In this document: positions 21,618 through 31,096 of the stretch, in pieces | How the letters are laid out: every line of letters begins with the position of its first letter | Position numbering within the stretch: the stretch's first letter is position 1 | DNA from: Phycisphaerae bacterium | Lineage (GTDB): Bacteria; Planctomycetota; Phycisphaerae; SM23-33 | Reading direction: 5' to 3' | Length of the DNA stretch: 52,834 bases | Assembly: GCA_016782885.1 (NCBI GenBank) | Contig: JADHXQ010000019.1 | Coordinates: 1-52,834 of the forward strand | The notes under the pieces: model-generated | Databases searched by the model: none | What the model was told of the DNA's origin: nothing | Seen by the model: only the letters and a program-made list of their open reading frames with translations | Made by a program: the position numbers and the translations under genes

Positions 21618-23948
21618 ATGCGAATGCCAATCAAACAGATCAGCCTCCTTACGCTTGTCAGCATACTGCCGGCGTGGTGCGATGTGTCCCAGGCCCAGAC
21701 GACCGCACCGGCGACCATGCCGGCCACGCCGCTGGGTTACGCCCCACCACCAGCACCGCTAACACCGGCGGACCATGCGGTCAGCAGGGCTATCGGTTTT
21801 CTGCTCAAGCAGATCGGCCCCGACGGACAGTGCGCCGGGGAATACGCCGAGGGCAATCCGCGCCGTGGGGGTGTCACGGCGCTGTGCGTTTACGCCCTTC
21901 TAACTGCGGAAGTGGACCACCGCCAACCGGAAGTCAAACGAGCGATCCAATGGCTCACCCAGGCCGAACTCGATGGAACCTACGCGGTGGCGATGCGGGC
22001 CTGTGCGCTGGCGGCGTGCAATGACAAGCGTATTGAAGACTTGCTGAAGCGGGACATTATCTGGCTGGTCAAAGCCGCCGGCGCCGATGGCAGGTACGGT
22101 TATGGTTCGGCCGGCGGCAAGGAGCTGACCGAATACGACAATTCCAACGCCCACCTTGCCGCCCTGGGTGTCTGGGAGGGGACCTCGCGCCTGGAAGTGC
22201 GGACTGACGCCCTGCTGCGTTACTGGCGAAAGGTCCGGCAACACTGGCTCGATCAGCAGCAAATCGATGGCGGGTGGGGATATCGCATACGCCCCGGGGC
22301 CATGCAGACCAGGACATACGGTTCGATGACGGCCGGCGGGCTGGCGACGCTGCTGGTCTGTTTCGACACGCTGCGGCGCGACGACTTCGTCCGCTGCACG
22401 GTCTGGAAGGAAGACAAACCGATTTCAAACGCCATGGCGTGGCTCAAGAAGAACTACGACATCCGCGCGAATCCGGGCAAGGGCGTTCAGTGGCGGTACT
22501 ACTGGCTTTTCGGTCTGGCGCGAATCGGTCTGACGAGCGGAAGGAAGTTCGTCGGAGGGCGGGACTGGTTCGCCGACGGAACGCGCCAACTGCTGGGCGA
22601 CCAGAACGCCGACGGCAGTTGGGGCTATGGCGCCGGCGGACAGCTCGTTCCGCAGACGGCATTGGCGACGCTGTTCCTGGCCCGCGGGCGCACCCCCGTG
22701 CTGGCGAACAAGCTGCAATACGCCGGTAAGTGGAACTGCCGCCCGCACGATCTGGCCAATCTCGCCAGGCACGTGGGCGAAACTTACGAGCGGAAAGTGA
22801 CCTGGCAGATCGTTGGCGATCAATCCGGCGCCGCCGACTTCCTCGAGGCGCCGATCCTCTACATCTCCGGCGCCGGACCGTGCAAAATGACCGACGACCA
22901 GGTCGACAAGATACGCACGTTCGTACACCAGGGAGGAACGATCGTCTCCGAAGCCGCGGGCAACAGCGGGACGTTCACCATCGACATGCAGGCGTTCTAC
23001 AAGCGCCTGTTCCCCCATTACACCCTCGGTCGCCTCGACGACAACCACCCGATCTATTCGCTGCAATATGCGCCCAAGGGCCTCGCGGGCCTGGCGGGAA
23101 TCTCAAACGGGGCCAGGCTGCTGGCGATTCACAGCCCGAGAGAACTGTCGCTGGGGCTGCAACTCGGGACGGGCAAGAAGACCAACATGCCCGTGTTCGA
23201 ATTGCTGACAAACGTCTACCTGATGACAACCGACATGGGGCGCCTGCCGAGGCGCGGTATGCGCAAACCCCCAACAGCCAAAGCATTCAAGCCCCTGGCG
23301 TCGCTCAGCGTGGCCAGAATCAAGTACAAGGGCAACTACGATCCCGAACCGCTGGCATGGAGGCGCCTGGCGATCTGGATGGGAAACCACCATCGCATAA
23401 AACTGAATGTAACCGGCCCGATGGACATCACGGAACTCGACGCGAAGAAGCGGCCTGTGGCGGTAATGACGGGGACAGGGGATCTCAATCTTTCAACCGA
23501 AGAGCAGTCCGCCCTGAAACGCTATTTCAACGCCGGCGGGAAGCTGATAGTCGATTCGTGCGGTGGGGACCGGAAGTTCGCCCGGGCCATCGAGCAGATC
23601 ATCGGTCCGCTGGTCGAATCCGGACGCCGCGGACAACTTGCCAGCCACGTCGCACTGAACGGACCGGCGAAAATCGAGCGCGTTTATTATCGCAGGGCGC
23701 TGGCGAGGAAACTGGGACGTGAGAAGTCCCAACCGCTCGTCTCGGGCATACTCCGCGACGGAAAACCGGTGGTGATCTACAGCCCCTACGATCTGACGAC
23801 GGGCCTGGCCGGTTACGACGGGTTCTCGATAAGCGGCTACAAGCCCCAAAGCGCCCTGGCCGTCATGACCAATCTCCTCTGCGATCTGGGCGGAGTAAAG
23901 CTGGGGTCGCCACGCAAGTCGCCTGCCACGTTGCCCGCCGGTAAGTAA
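21618..23948 (+). CDS. Secreted toroid-repeat plus DUF4159 protein
   Basis: About 776 residues. The signal peptide is KQISLLTLVSILPAWCDVSQA. Residues of about 50-370 hold toroid repeats like those of the 12.1-13.2 kb gene: FLLKQIGPDGQCAGEY, QQQIDGGWGYRIRPG, GDQNADGSWGYGAGGQ. Residues of about 390-500 and 580-760 match DUF4159, a glutamine-amidotransferase-like fold: APILYISGAGPCKMTDDQVD, FVHQGGTIVSEAAG, and later LSTEEQSALKRYFNAGGKLI with VDSCGG. This combination is frequent in Planctomycetes and its function is unknown. The ATG at 21618 fits the signal peptide; an upstream in-frame ATG at 21558 would place 20 polar residues before it. Confidence 0.82.
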   Translation: MRMPIKQISLLTLVSILPAWCDVSQAQTTAPATMPATPLGYAPPPAPLTPADHAVSRAIGFLLKQIGPDGQCAGEYAEGNPRRGGVTALCVYALLTAEVDHRQPEVKRAIQWLTQAELDGTYAVAMRACALAACNDKRIEDLLKRDIIWLVKAAGADGRYGYGSAGGKELTEYDNSNAHLAALGVWEGTSRLEVRTDALLRYWRKVRQHWLDQQQIDGGWGYRIRPGAMQTRTYGSMTAGGLATLLVCFDTLRRDDFVRCTVWKEDKPISNAMAWLKKNYDIRANPGKGVQWRYYWLFGLARIGLTSGRKFVGGRDWFADGTRQLLGDQNADGSWGYGAGGQLVPQTALATLFLARGRTPVLANKLQYAGKWNCRPHDLANLARHVGETYERKVTWQIVGDQSGAADFLEAPILYISGAGPCKMTDDQVDKIRTFVHQGGTIVSEAAGNSGTFTIDMQAFYKRLFPHYTLGRLDDNHPIYSLQYAPKGLAGLAGISNGARLLAIHSPRELSLGLQLGTGKKTNMPVFELLTNVYLMTTDMGRLPRRGMRKPPTAKAFKPLASLSVARIKYKGNYDPEPLAWRRLAIWMGNHHRIKLNVTGPMDITELDAKKRPVAVMTGTGDLNLSTEEQSALKRYFNAGGKLIVDSCGGDRKFARAIEQIIGPLVESGRRGQLASHVALNGPAKIERVYYRRALARKLGREKSQPLVSGILRDGKPVVIYSPYDLTTGLAGYDGFSISGYKPQSALAVMTNLLCDLGGVKLGSPRKSPATLPAGK

Positions 23949-24291
23949 TCCGACCCTACCGCTCTGGCATATGTAGATTCAAAGGTTTATATGGAGGGGG
24001 ACCCCCACGGCCCCCCAACTCTCAACATCCCTACTCCCTCTTTCTCTTGTCCTGCAAACTGTACCGCGAAATCCGCGGGACGAAGCAGGGAGATGCAAGC
24101 CAAATCCTCCCGAAGTGGGCAAGCCATTGGTGAATTCTTATTTTTGCCTTTGTGGAATTGGGATTTCGTGTTATTATCTATGGTGTTCTATTTGGCTCAG
24201 GGAGCGGTTTGCTCGCTCACTTTCTCAAGGCAGTTCGCATAACGATTTGGTTTGCGTAGTTCCGCTTTGAATGCGGAGGAAGGGGCACAAG
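23949..24291. other. Intergenic region upstream of the PEP-CTERM gene
   Basis: About 340 bases with no gene that I can support. It contains a GGGGG/CCCCC-rich stretch near 23994-24017 and an A/T-rich stretch at 24125-24200 that may hold the promoter. Confidence 0.45.
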
Positions 24292-26173
24292 ATGAAGGGT
24301 GTAGCGAGGCTCGGTTGCACTTGTCTGCTGATCCTTATTGGTTCGGCCGTTCACGTCCAGGCAGATGATGCCTACTGGCAGCATGATTCGGCGACTCAGG
24401 GAGATTGGTTCGTTCCTGGCAACTGGTCGACAGGCTTGCTTCCTGGCCTGGCTGATACGGCCTACATTGATAACGACGGTACGGCGCTGGTCGGGTCGGG
24501 GGCCATCGGCATATCTGGACTCCAGTTAGGCGACTCTCTCACCGGTGCGCTGATTCAGAGCGGGGGCGATGTTGTTGTCGGTTCAGTCGCTGTGGCCGAA
24601 GGCAGCCAATATGGACTGACCGGCGGCACGCTGCAGATCAACAACGACTTCGATCTGCACGGAACGTTGGACTTCGGAGGCGGTAATGCGGCCGTGACGA
24701 TTGGCGATAACGCAGAGATCAACTGGTCGCAGGGAACGCTCTTGAATGCGGGCAATGCCTCCGTCTCCGCTGGAGCGGGCTCTGTCATCTACGTGCATTC
24801 CAGCATAAATCCCTCCGCTTTCTTCGGAAGCTTCAGTAGCGATGGCGAGGTCTACCAGGTCTCAGGTTCCAAGCTGGTGATACCCTCTGGTTTTGTGATG
24901 GATGAGACGACTGGAGATCGTCCTGATCGGATTCGCATTGAGGGCACGTTGCGTGGGAACTTTTTCTCGGCCAATGCAGCTGGTGTGGAGGTAGCGCCAG
25001 GGGGGCTGTGGGAGATTACCCATGACAATTTGTCCCTTAATGTGGACTGTGCGGTGTACGACGGCACCCTTAATGTCGCCGACACGATGTATATTGGCAA
25101 CGGCAATGAGATTGAGGTGACGTTTACGCAAACTGGCGGGACGGTTCAGATAGGCACCTCGTCCTCCAATGACGACATTCGGATCTGGCCTTCTGCAAGT
25201 TACGTGCTGGTTGACGGTGAATTGACTGTTGGTGTCTGGGAGGATCCAGCAGAGTGGCGGAACGGCCACTGTGCCTCTGATAGAGGTTGCCGGCGACGGT
25301 CTGTATGAACTGACCGGCGGTCAGTTGAACATCTCTGAGCGATTTGACCTGAACGGGACGCTGGACTTCGGCGAGGGGAATGCGACTGTGGCCCTCGGCA
25401 ATGATGCAATCAATGAGTGGTCAAATGGAACGATTGTGAATGCCGGCGGCGCAACATACACCGCCGGGGTTCAGTCCGAGAGTTACTTCCCGACAGGGTT
25501 CAATCCGTACACCGAGTTCGCCAGCTTCGCCAGCCAGGGACTTGTCCATACCCAAGGCACGACGCTGATAGTCCCCGTGAACTATTCCGGGCACGTTTTC
25601 CGTCTCAACGCCAACAGTCTGGAGATTGCAGGGACCATCATCCTGGATCCGGGCGGTCAGATAAGCACTTCGTCGTTCGACCTTGCCGGTGGGACGCTCA
25701 TGGGTGAAGGCACTGTGATTGCCGATGCGTTCCGCAACGATGGCACGGTCTCGCCGGGGCTGTCGCCCGGTATGCTGGATATCGACGCCCCTTACAATCA
25801 GGGCGCTGGCGGACGCTTACTTGTTGAACTTGGCGGGCTGATTGCGGAGGAGGAATACGACGTACTGGTTATTCAGGATATCGCATCGCTCGGCGGGACT
25901 CTTGAGGTGGTCTTCATTGATAGCTTTGCTCCCGGGCTTGGTAACCATTTCGACATCATGGTGGCGGAATCCTTCGTAGGCAGCTTTGATACGACGATAT
26001 TCCCGGCCGAGTACGATTTTGCTCTGTCTCTGGTCAATTCGGACACCACGCTCCGCTTGACGACCACGGCGACGCCCGAACCGGCGACGATGGCATTGCT
26101 TGCTCTGGGCGGGCTGGTGTTGATGCGCAGGCGGCGGCGAGCCCTCTACAAGAAAGCGAGAAGTGATGTGTAA
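24292..26173 (+). pseudogene. PEP-CTERM surface protein with internal repeats, split by a frameshift
   Basis: The first frame (to a stop at 25308) starts with a signal peptide (LGCTCLLILIGSAVHVQA) and the second (open from 25226) ends in a PEP-CTERM anchor, TPEPATMALLALGGLVLMRR. Each half carries a copy of the same repeat: YGLTGGTLQINNDFDLHGTL in the first, YELTGGQLNISERFDLNGTL in the second, each followed by a TLDFGxGNAxV strand. The two therefore form one protein broken by a one-base shift between 25226 and about 25250, where GACTGTTGGTGTCTGGGAGG lies. It could be a sequencing error, a real mutation or programmed slippage. PEP-CTERM proteins are sorted by exosortase to the envelope or matrix. 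The start ATG at 24292 is preceded by GGAGG. Confidence 0.75.
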
Positions 26174-27329
26174 CAAGAGGCATAGAATCTTTGTCCTGGG
26201 CGCGGGGTTCTCAAAGGCAGCCGGATACCCTCTAGGCCTCGAGCTATGGCAAGAGATTCGAGATCGCGCCCGTCATCTACGGGGACGCGCGGCGACGTTC
26301 CATACCGACCTCGACAACTACATCGAGTATATGCGAGTATGTAAGGGCAAGTCACTTACTTCCGGGACGGTCGACTTTGAGGACTTCATGCGTTTCCTCG
26401 ATATTGAGCATTTCCTGGGTCTGCGCGGATCAGACACATGGAGTACTGACGGGAATGAAGGGACGGTAGTTGTGAAGACCCTCATTGGCCATATTCTCGC
26501 CGAATTGACACCGGCGCCGGATGATATTCCGGAGGTGTATCTCAAGTTTGCAGAGGGACTCCAACCTGGTGATTACGTGCTCACCTTCAACTACGATGTC
26601 CTTCTCGAACGCGCACTCGATGCTGTCGAGAAACCGTACCGATTGTTCCCGAGTCGATACAAGTCAGTGCAGAAGTATAGCGCAACCATCGACGACTCTG
26701 TGGAAGAAGTGGTGCTACTGAAACTCCACGGATCCATCGACTGGTTCGACCGAGCGGAGTATTCTGAAATAAAAAAACAAAACAGAGAAAGTGGTCTGCC
26801 TGAAGCTGGAGATCCCGATCCCGTGTTTGCCCACATAGATGAACTTGGAGTCACCAAACTCCTTAAGGGTCCACAACACAGCGACGACCCGCTTAACGAG
26901 ATGCACCGTGTCCGTTCGATAAAGGCGTTGTATGATAAACAAATCCTTTTCGTGCGGACTCCCTGGCTTCTCTCCCCTTCAACTATGAAGATCCTGTATG
27001 CCGAAAAACTCGGGGATTTCTGGTACGGTATGCAAAACGCCGGAGCCTGGAATTTTGGCCTCTCGATCATCGGGTATTCACTGCCCGATCAAGACGAATA
27101 TGCCCGCCAGTTCCTCTACAGTCTCGTCAGGAACTATCAACGGAACTATTGGGATGAAGAGATCAACAGCTTACGGAAAACAAAGCTCGTCATCATCGAC
27201 CGATGCGAAACTACTGAGGCAGTGGACGACTTCAAGTCTCGATATAGCTTCGTGGATTGGAATCGAGCGATCCTGCACGCCAATGGCTTCGACGATAAAA
27301 CTGTCGACCTTGCGCTCAGTTGCAAATAA
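26166..27329 (+). CDS. SIR2-like domain protein
   Basis: A 387-residue protein. The N-terminal nucleotide-binding stretch RIFVLGAGFSKAAGYPLGLE, the middle VLTFNYDVLLERAL and the LLKLHGSIDWFD segment are the diagnostic motifs of the SIR2-like family (GAGxS, NYD, HG). Many stand-alone SIR2-like proteins act as NAD-depleting effectors or are defence-associated, for example the Thoeris ThsA and DSR types; others are uncharacterised. No second effector domain is visible, only a helical C-terminal part. The gene overlaps the end of the PEP-CTERM gene, but the two are probably unrelated functionally. The ATG at 26166 has GAGAAG upstream. A defence role is inference. Confidence 0.8.
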   Translation: MCNKRHRIFVLGAGFSKAAGYPLGLELWQEIRDRARHLRGRAATFHTDLDNYIEYMRVCKGKSLTSGTVDFEDFMRFLDIEHFLGLRGSDTWSTDGNEGTVVVKTLIGHILAELTPAPDDIPEVYLKFAEGLQPGDYVLTFNYDVLLERALDAVEKPYRLFPSRYKSVQKYSATIDDSVEEVVLLKLHGSIDWFDRAEYSEIKKQNRESGLPEAGDPDPVFAHIDELGVTKLLKGPQHSDDPLNEMHRVRSIKALYDKQILFVRTPWLLSPSTMKILYAEKLGDFWYGMQNAGAWNFGLSIIGYSLPDQDEYARQFLYSLVRNYQRNYWDEEINSLRKTKLVIIDRCETTEAVDDFKSRYSFVDWNRAILHANGFDDKTVDLALSCK

Positions 27330-27447
27330 AGGTAGAATACGGACTCCGTCCGGGTGAAGTCACAGCGAATAGGGAAATGGATTATCGGTTCCCGTTAGCC
27401 TGGGCCGGGAGTTGCCCTTATCTGAGCCTGATGCTATACTGCAATGC

Positions 27448-27612
27448 ATGAAGAAGGATCCCGCGATTGAGAAGATCAGAAAGACCAGACACCAAATCTC
27501 CCAGAAGTACGGTCATGATACTCGTGCGTTGATCGCCCACTATCGCTCGCTCGAAACGAAATACGCCGACAGAATATTGAAGGAATCAACGGTAGAGGAC
27601 TCAACCAGGTAG
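27448..27612 (+). CDS. Small conserved hypothetical protein
   Basis: A 54-residue peptide, MKKDPAIEKIRKTRHQISQK..., followed by YGHDTRALIAHYRSLETKYADR. I recall similar short proteins with the pattern DPxIEEIRxxRHxIS...HDxxxLIxHY, often near toxin-antitoxin genes, but function is unknown. The start ATG at 27448 fits that pattern; the frame is open twelve codons further upstream. No strong ribosome-binding site is seen. It lies between the SIR2-like gene and an orphan antitoxin. Confidence 0.6.
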   Translation: MKKDPAIEKIRKTRHQISQKYGHDTRALIAHYRSLETKYADRILKESTVEDSTR

Positions 27613-27634
27613 CTGCCGAGACTGGGCCGACAAC

Positions 27635-27694
27635 GGCATCGAACGCGACAGATGAAGGCCGCCGCGGACGGCGGGCTTCTCCGCGTTTCATGCC
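27635..27694. repeat. 60-nt imperfect palindrome, attC-like
   Basis: The outer arms GGCATCGAACGCGACAG and CTCCGCGTTTCATGCC are partly complementary and the inner arms AAGGCCGCCG and CGGCGGGCTT pair at nine of ten bases. It is followed by CGTCGTTAGTC, close to a GTTRRRY core. It lies between two short genes. It could be another recombination site or a transcription terminator without a T-run. Confidence 0.45.
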
Positions 27695-27737
27695 CGTCGT
27701 TAGTCGCGATGCTTACCGATGAACAGGAGGAATCCAA

Positions 27738-27935
27738 ATGCTGAGACTGCATCCAAACATACTGGAAAGCGATGGCCGCAAGGCGTTTGCCGTCTTGCCA
27801 TATGATGAGTTCCAAAAGATCCAAGAACTGCTCGACGAGTATGAAAATCTGAAAACTCTTCGAGAGGCAAAAGCAACTGAAGCGGATGCCCCCGTCACCC
27901 CCCTCGGCACAGTACGTCAAGAACTGGATATTTGA
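27738..27935 (+). CDS. Orphan Phd/YefM-like antitoxin
   Basis: A 65-residue protein. MLRLHPNILESDGRKAFAVL and the following PYDEFQKIQELLDEYENLKTL closely resemble Phd/YefM-type antitoxins. Its C-terminus (ATEADAPVTPLGTVRQELDI) also fits, with the conserved proximity to the toxin-binding region. The ATG is preceded by AGGAGG seven bases upstream. No toxin gene follows; the next gene is on the opposite strand. It is therefore an orphan or a remnant of a pair. Confidence 0.75.
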   Translation: MLRLHPNILESDGRKAFAVLPYDEFQKIQELLDEYENLKTLREAKATEADAPVTPLGTVRQELDI

Positions 27936-27967
27936 GCGAGCATTCAGATCCAGTGGACACCCTGCCG

Positions 27968-28960
27968 TTACCGCCCGGTCCAGAGGTACATGAAGCGCGG
28001 CTGCGCCAGCGACATCAGCGATCCGGCATTTACGTTTACCAGGTTGAACTGTGCGCCGACGCCCGGGACCATACTGTATGCATTGGCACGATAGCCGGCC
28101 GGACGGCCGTACATCACCACCTTGACCCGCTCGGCACCGCTCCGCTTCCTGGCCAGCGCCAGGGCCTCATCCATGTACCCCAGCGAGTCGACCAGGCCGT
28201 TCTTCAACGCCGCATCGGCCGTATATATCCTGCCGTCGGCGAGTTTCCTGACCTGGGCGGTGTCCAGTTTCGAACGACCGGCGTCTACTACTGACACGAA
28301 CTTCCCATAGAAATCGTCAACGACGCCCTGGAGCACTTCGGCGTCGGCCTTGTCGAGAGGCTTCAGCGGACTGCCCATATCCTTCATCTTGCCCGAAGTG
28401 ATCGCCTCCGCCGTCACGCCGATCTTCTCCATCGTGCCCGCAAAGCTTATGGTCTGGACTATCACGCCGATGGATCCGGTGATGGTAGTTCGATGCGCGA
28501 CAATCACATCGGCGGCGCAGGCGATGTAGTATCCCCCGCTGGCGGCGACGTCCACGAGGACCGCGATTACGGGGTTTCCGGTGGCCGCCTTGTACTGCAT
28601 CACGCGGTTGTACATGATGTCCGACGCGGTCACCCCGCCGCCAGGCGAGTTGATCCGCAGCACCAGCGCGCGGACGTGCCGGTCGGCCTGGGCCTTGTCG
28701 ATCTTCTCGATGAACAGGCTCACCGGGTTCTCGCCCTCGCCGAAGAAGCCTTTGCTCCGCTCGTTGAAGATGATCCCGCTGACGTCAATGATTGCCACCT
28801 TGTCGCTGACGGACCAACCCGGATCGCGGCGGATCACCGTCTCGGCGAGGCGCTCCTCGAGGCTCACCGGTGTCAGAAGCCATCCGGTGTTACTCCCGCA
28901 GCCGCCGAGAATACAAACGCAAGTTGCCCACGCCAGTACGATAGTTGGTCTCTTGTTCAT
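27968..28960 (-). CDS. sppA: Signal peptide peptidase SppA-type (S49) lipoprotein
   Basis: A 330-residue S49-family serine protease. The N-terminus is a lipoprotein signal (LAWATCVCILGGC). The motifs are VALVLRINSPGGG-type (ALVLRINSPGGGVTASD), VDVAASGGYYIACAAD with the catalytic serine, and ITSGKMKDMGSPLKP with the catalytic lysine. The IGVIVQT segment separates the two. Family members degrade signal peptides or other membrane-bound fragments in the envelope. I chose ATG 28960 because it gives the lipobox; a start 13 codons upstream overlaps the neighbouring HAD gene and has no signal character. Downstream (on the same strand) of a HAD phosphatase by 32 bases. Confidence 0.88.
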   Translation of the reverse strand: MNKRPTIVLAWATCVCILGGCGSNTGWLLTPVSLEERLAETVIRRDPGWSVSDKVAIIDVSGIIFNERSKGFFGEGENPVSLFIEKIDKAQADRHVRALVLRINSPGGGVTASDIMYNRVMQYKAATGNPVIAVLVDVAASGGYYIACAADVIVAHRTTITGSIGVIVQTISFAGTMEKIGVTAEAITSGKMKDMGSPLKPLDKADAEVLQGVVDDFYGKFVSVVDAGRSKLDTAQVRKLADGRIYTADAALKNGLVDSLGYMDEALALARKRSGAERVKVVMYGRPAGYRANAYSMVPGVGAQFNLVNVNAGSLMSLAQPRFMYLWTGR

Positions 28961-28992
28961 AGCGACATGGTAATCCCGACGGCAATGCGGCG

Positions 28993-29850
28993 TCAACAAT
29001 CAAACTGCCCGTCGACTAGTTGGCGGATGAATTCCGCCAGGCCTCCGGCGGCTGTGTGATCCGAAGCTTCGATAACGCCGGGGGGCGCTTGCGGCATGGC
29101 CACGCCAAAACCCGCGCTGCCGATCATCGATATGTCGTTCACATCGTCGCCGACCGCCACCACCTCGCTCAGCGGCGTGCGTGTGGCCTGGGCGACGTAT
29201 TGCAGCGCCGTTCGCTTGTCGGCGCCGGCGGCGTGCGCTTCCACGATCCAGACATCGTAATTCGGCGCGAGAATAGAGCAGATGTTGATTGCATCGCCGA
29301 ACTGCTCCTTCAGATCTGCCGCCAGGGCCGGACCGTCCTTCTCATCCACGACGGCCGATATCCGCAGAACATCCGGAGCTTCTGGCCCAAGCAGCACATC
29401 GCCCAGCGACGCCACCGATTCCACATTGACGTCCATCCGCGAAAACCATCGCCGCTGCGCATCGGCAAGGCCGCCGCCGGCGGTAAGGTAGTATTCCACG
29501 TCATATCGCCAGGGGTCGACAATCGCCATCGCGCAGTATCCCGCCGCGCCGAGTGCGTCGGCGAACCGGCTGGCGGTTTCGCCGTCCATCGGCTTGTGAT
29601 AGAGCGTCCTGCGCGAGTCGGTTTCGCTGACCAGCGCCCCGCCGATCAGGATCATCGGCTGCCGCGTGCGATCCAGGCCAAGCTGCTCCCATATGCCAAT
29701 CGTCTCGCTATACGATCGCCCGGTGGCCAGGCAGATGCCAATCCCCGCCTGGTCGGCAAGGGCGGCCGCTTCGATGATGCCGCCGGTGACGACGTTGTCC
29801 GGACCCACCAGCGTCCCATCCACGTCCAAAGCTAAGATACGATACTTCAT
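28993..29850 (-). CDS. Cof-type HAD-IIB family phosphatase
   Basis: A 285-residue haloacid dehalogenase-like hydrolase. MKYRILALDVDGTL holds the nucleophile motif DVDGTL; LATGRSYSE follows as motif II; KRTALQYV gives the conserved lysine, and VAVGDDVNDISMIGSAG is motif IV. A C2B-type cap domain (residues 80-185) marks the Cof/YbiV subgroup, which dephosphorylates small sugar phosphates or cofactors. The substrate cannot be assigned. I chose ATG 29850; a GTG three codons upstream is also open. It lies upstream of the sppA-type gene and probably shares a transcript. Confidence 0.87.
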   Translation of the reverse strand: MKYRILALDVDGTLVGPDNVVTGGIIEAAALADQAGIGICLATGRSYSETIGIWEQLGLDRTRQPMILIGGALVSETDSRRTLYHKPMDGETASRFADALGAAGYCAMAIVDPWRYDVEYYLTAGGGLADAQRRWFSRMDVNVESVASLGDVLLGPEAPDVLRISAVVDEKDGPALAADLKEQFGDAINICSILAPNYDVWIVEAHAAGADKRTALQYVAQATRTPLSEVVAVGDDVNDISMIGSAGFGVAMPQAPPGVIEASDHTAAGGLAEFIRQLVDGQFDC

Positions 29851-30072
29851 TGGAATCACTGTAAAAAATCAACGCTATATCGCTCTCGAACGACAGATGG
29901 GGATTACATGGATTTCCAGGATTAAGGGATTAACGACTCTGATTCTGTAACGGCTGTTAGACGTGTCGTTACCAAGACCTTGCCGTTAATCCATGTAATC
30001 CTTTAATCCATGTAATCCCCATCTGGTTTTCGGGTCGCACGTGCGTGAAGATCACTCCTTTCCGCAAACGTC
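29851..30072. other. Intergenic region with MITE-like copy 2
   Basis: It holds the second copy of the dispersed inverted-repeat element and little else. No gene is supported. Confidence 0.55.
29886..30032. mobile_element. MITE-like inverted-repeat element, copy 2
   Basis: The left end reads CAGATGGGGATTACATGG and the right end CCATGTAATCCCCATCTG, perfectly inverted over 18 bases. The order of internal blocks (ATTAAGGGATTAACGAC, TCGTTACCAAGACC, GTTAATCCATGTAATCC) is the same as in copy 1 at 11906-12058. The element is non-coding. Confidence 0.72.
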
Positions 30073-31038
30073 CTACAGGGCCACCAGCCCCTTAAGATCG
30101 GCCATCCCCAGAAACTCCCCCGCTTCATTCACAACGGGCACTTCACCGATTCGCTTGTCCTTGAGCATCGCCAGTACATCATCGACACGTTGATCGCCGG
30201 TCGCGCACGCGCAGTTGGCGGTCATTACCTCGCTGACTTTGCGGACCAGGAAGTCGGGGTCCTGCTGCAGCCCGCGGCGCAGGTCGCCATCGGCGAAAAT
30301 GCCCAGAACCTTCTTGTCGGCGTCGATCACGACCGCGGCGCCGGTCTTGGCGCGGGTTATCTCAAGAATCACATCCTGCACCGGAGTTTCCGGCCCGATC
30401 GCCGCCACGGCGTGTCCGGTTCGCATGACGGCCTTTATCGGAAGGGCCTTCTTGCCCAGCACACCGGCCGGATGCAGCGATGCATAGTCCTGCACGTTAA
30501 ACCCGCGCCGCTTCATCAGGCAAAGCGCCAACGCGTCTCCCACCGCCAGCATTACGGTGGTGGTCGCCGTCGGCGCCATCCCCAGCGGGCATGCCTCTGT
30601 CAGATCGCCAAGCAGGATCGTGATATCGCAATGGGCCGCCAGAGACGAACGCGCCGAAGACGTAACGCCGATCAGCGTGACGCCCATCGTGCTGAGGAAC
30701 GGAAGGAGTTCGGCGATCTCGGCACTCTCGCCGGAATTGCTGAACATTACCACCACGTCCTCGCCGCGCACCATGCCCAGATCGCCGTGCAGCGCCTCGG
30801 CCGGATGGAGAAAGAACGACGGCGTGCCCGTACTGGCAAGCGTAGCCGATATCTTGGTGGCGATCTGACCGGCCTTGCCCATGCCCGAAGTCACCACGCG
30901 ACCGGTGCAGCGCTGCATGGCGTCCAGCGCGTCGACGAACGCGCCGTCAAGCCGATCGCGGACCTCGCCCAGGGCTTTTATCTCGGCATCCAGAACTTCT
31001 CGTGCATATTCTAAACTCATTTGCATAATATCAGACAT
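30073..31038 (-). CDS. kdsD: D-arabinose 5-phosphate isomerase (KpsF/GutQ family)
   Basis: Converts ribulose 5-phosphate to arabinose 5-phosphate for KDO and LPS synthesis. The N-terminal SIS domain contains VVTSGMGKAGQIATKISATLASTGTP and HGDLGMVRGEDVVVMFSNSG; the two C-terminal CBS domains follow (VMRTGHAVAAIGPE, GIFADGDLRRGL, EVMTANCACATGDQ, IGEVPVVNEAGEFLGM). Length is about 321 residues, in line with E. coli KdsD. The frame is open 164 codons further upstream, but that extension is opposite the EamA gene and has no homology; I therefore start at ATG 31038, with ATGs at 31026 and 31020 as alternatives. No strong ribosome-binding site is visible. Confidence 0.9.
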   Translation of the reverse strand: MSDIMQMSLEYAREVLDAEIKALGEVRDRLDGAFVDALDAMQRCTGRVVTSGMGKAGQIATKISATLASTGTPSFFLHPAEALHGDLGMVRGEDVVVMFSNSGESAEIAELLPFLSTMGVTLIGVTSSARSSLAAHCDITILLGDLTEACPLGMAPTATTTVMLAVGDALALCLMKRRGFNVQDYASLHPAGVLGKKALPIKAVMRTGHAVAAIGPETPVQDVILEITRAKTGAAVVIDADKKVLGIFADGDLRRGLQQDPDFLVRKVSEVMTANCACATGDQRVDDVLAMLKDKRIGEVPVVNEAGEFLGMADLKGLVAL

Positions 31039-31096
31039 CGTCGGCCCGACGATTGCAAGTGAGTTTCCATCTGCAGGAACCTTTGAGGAATGACGG

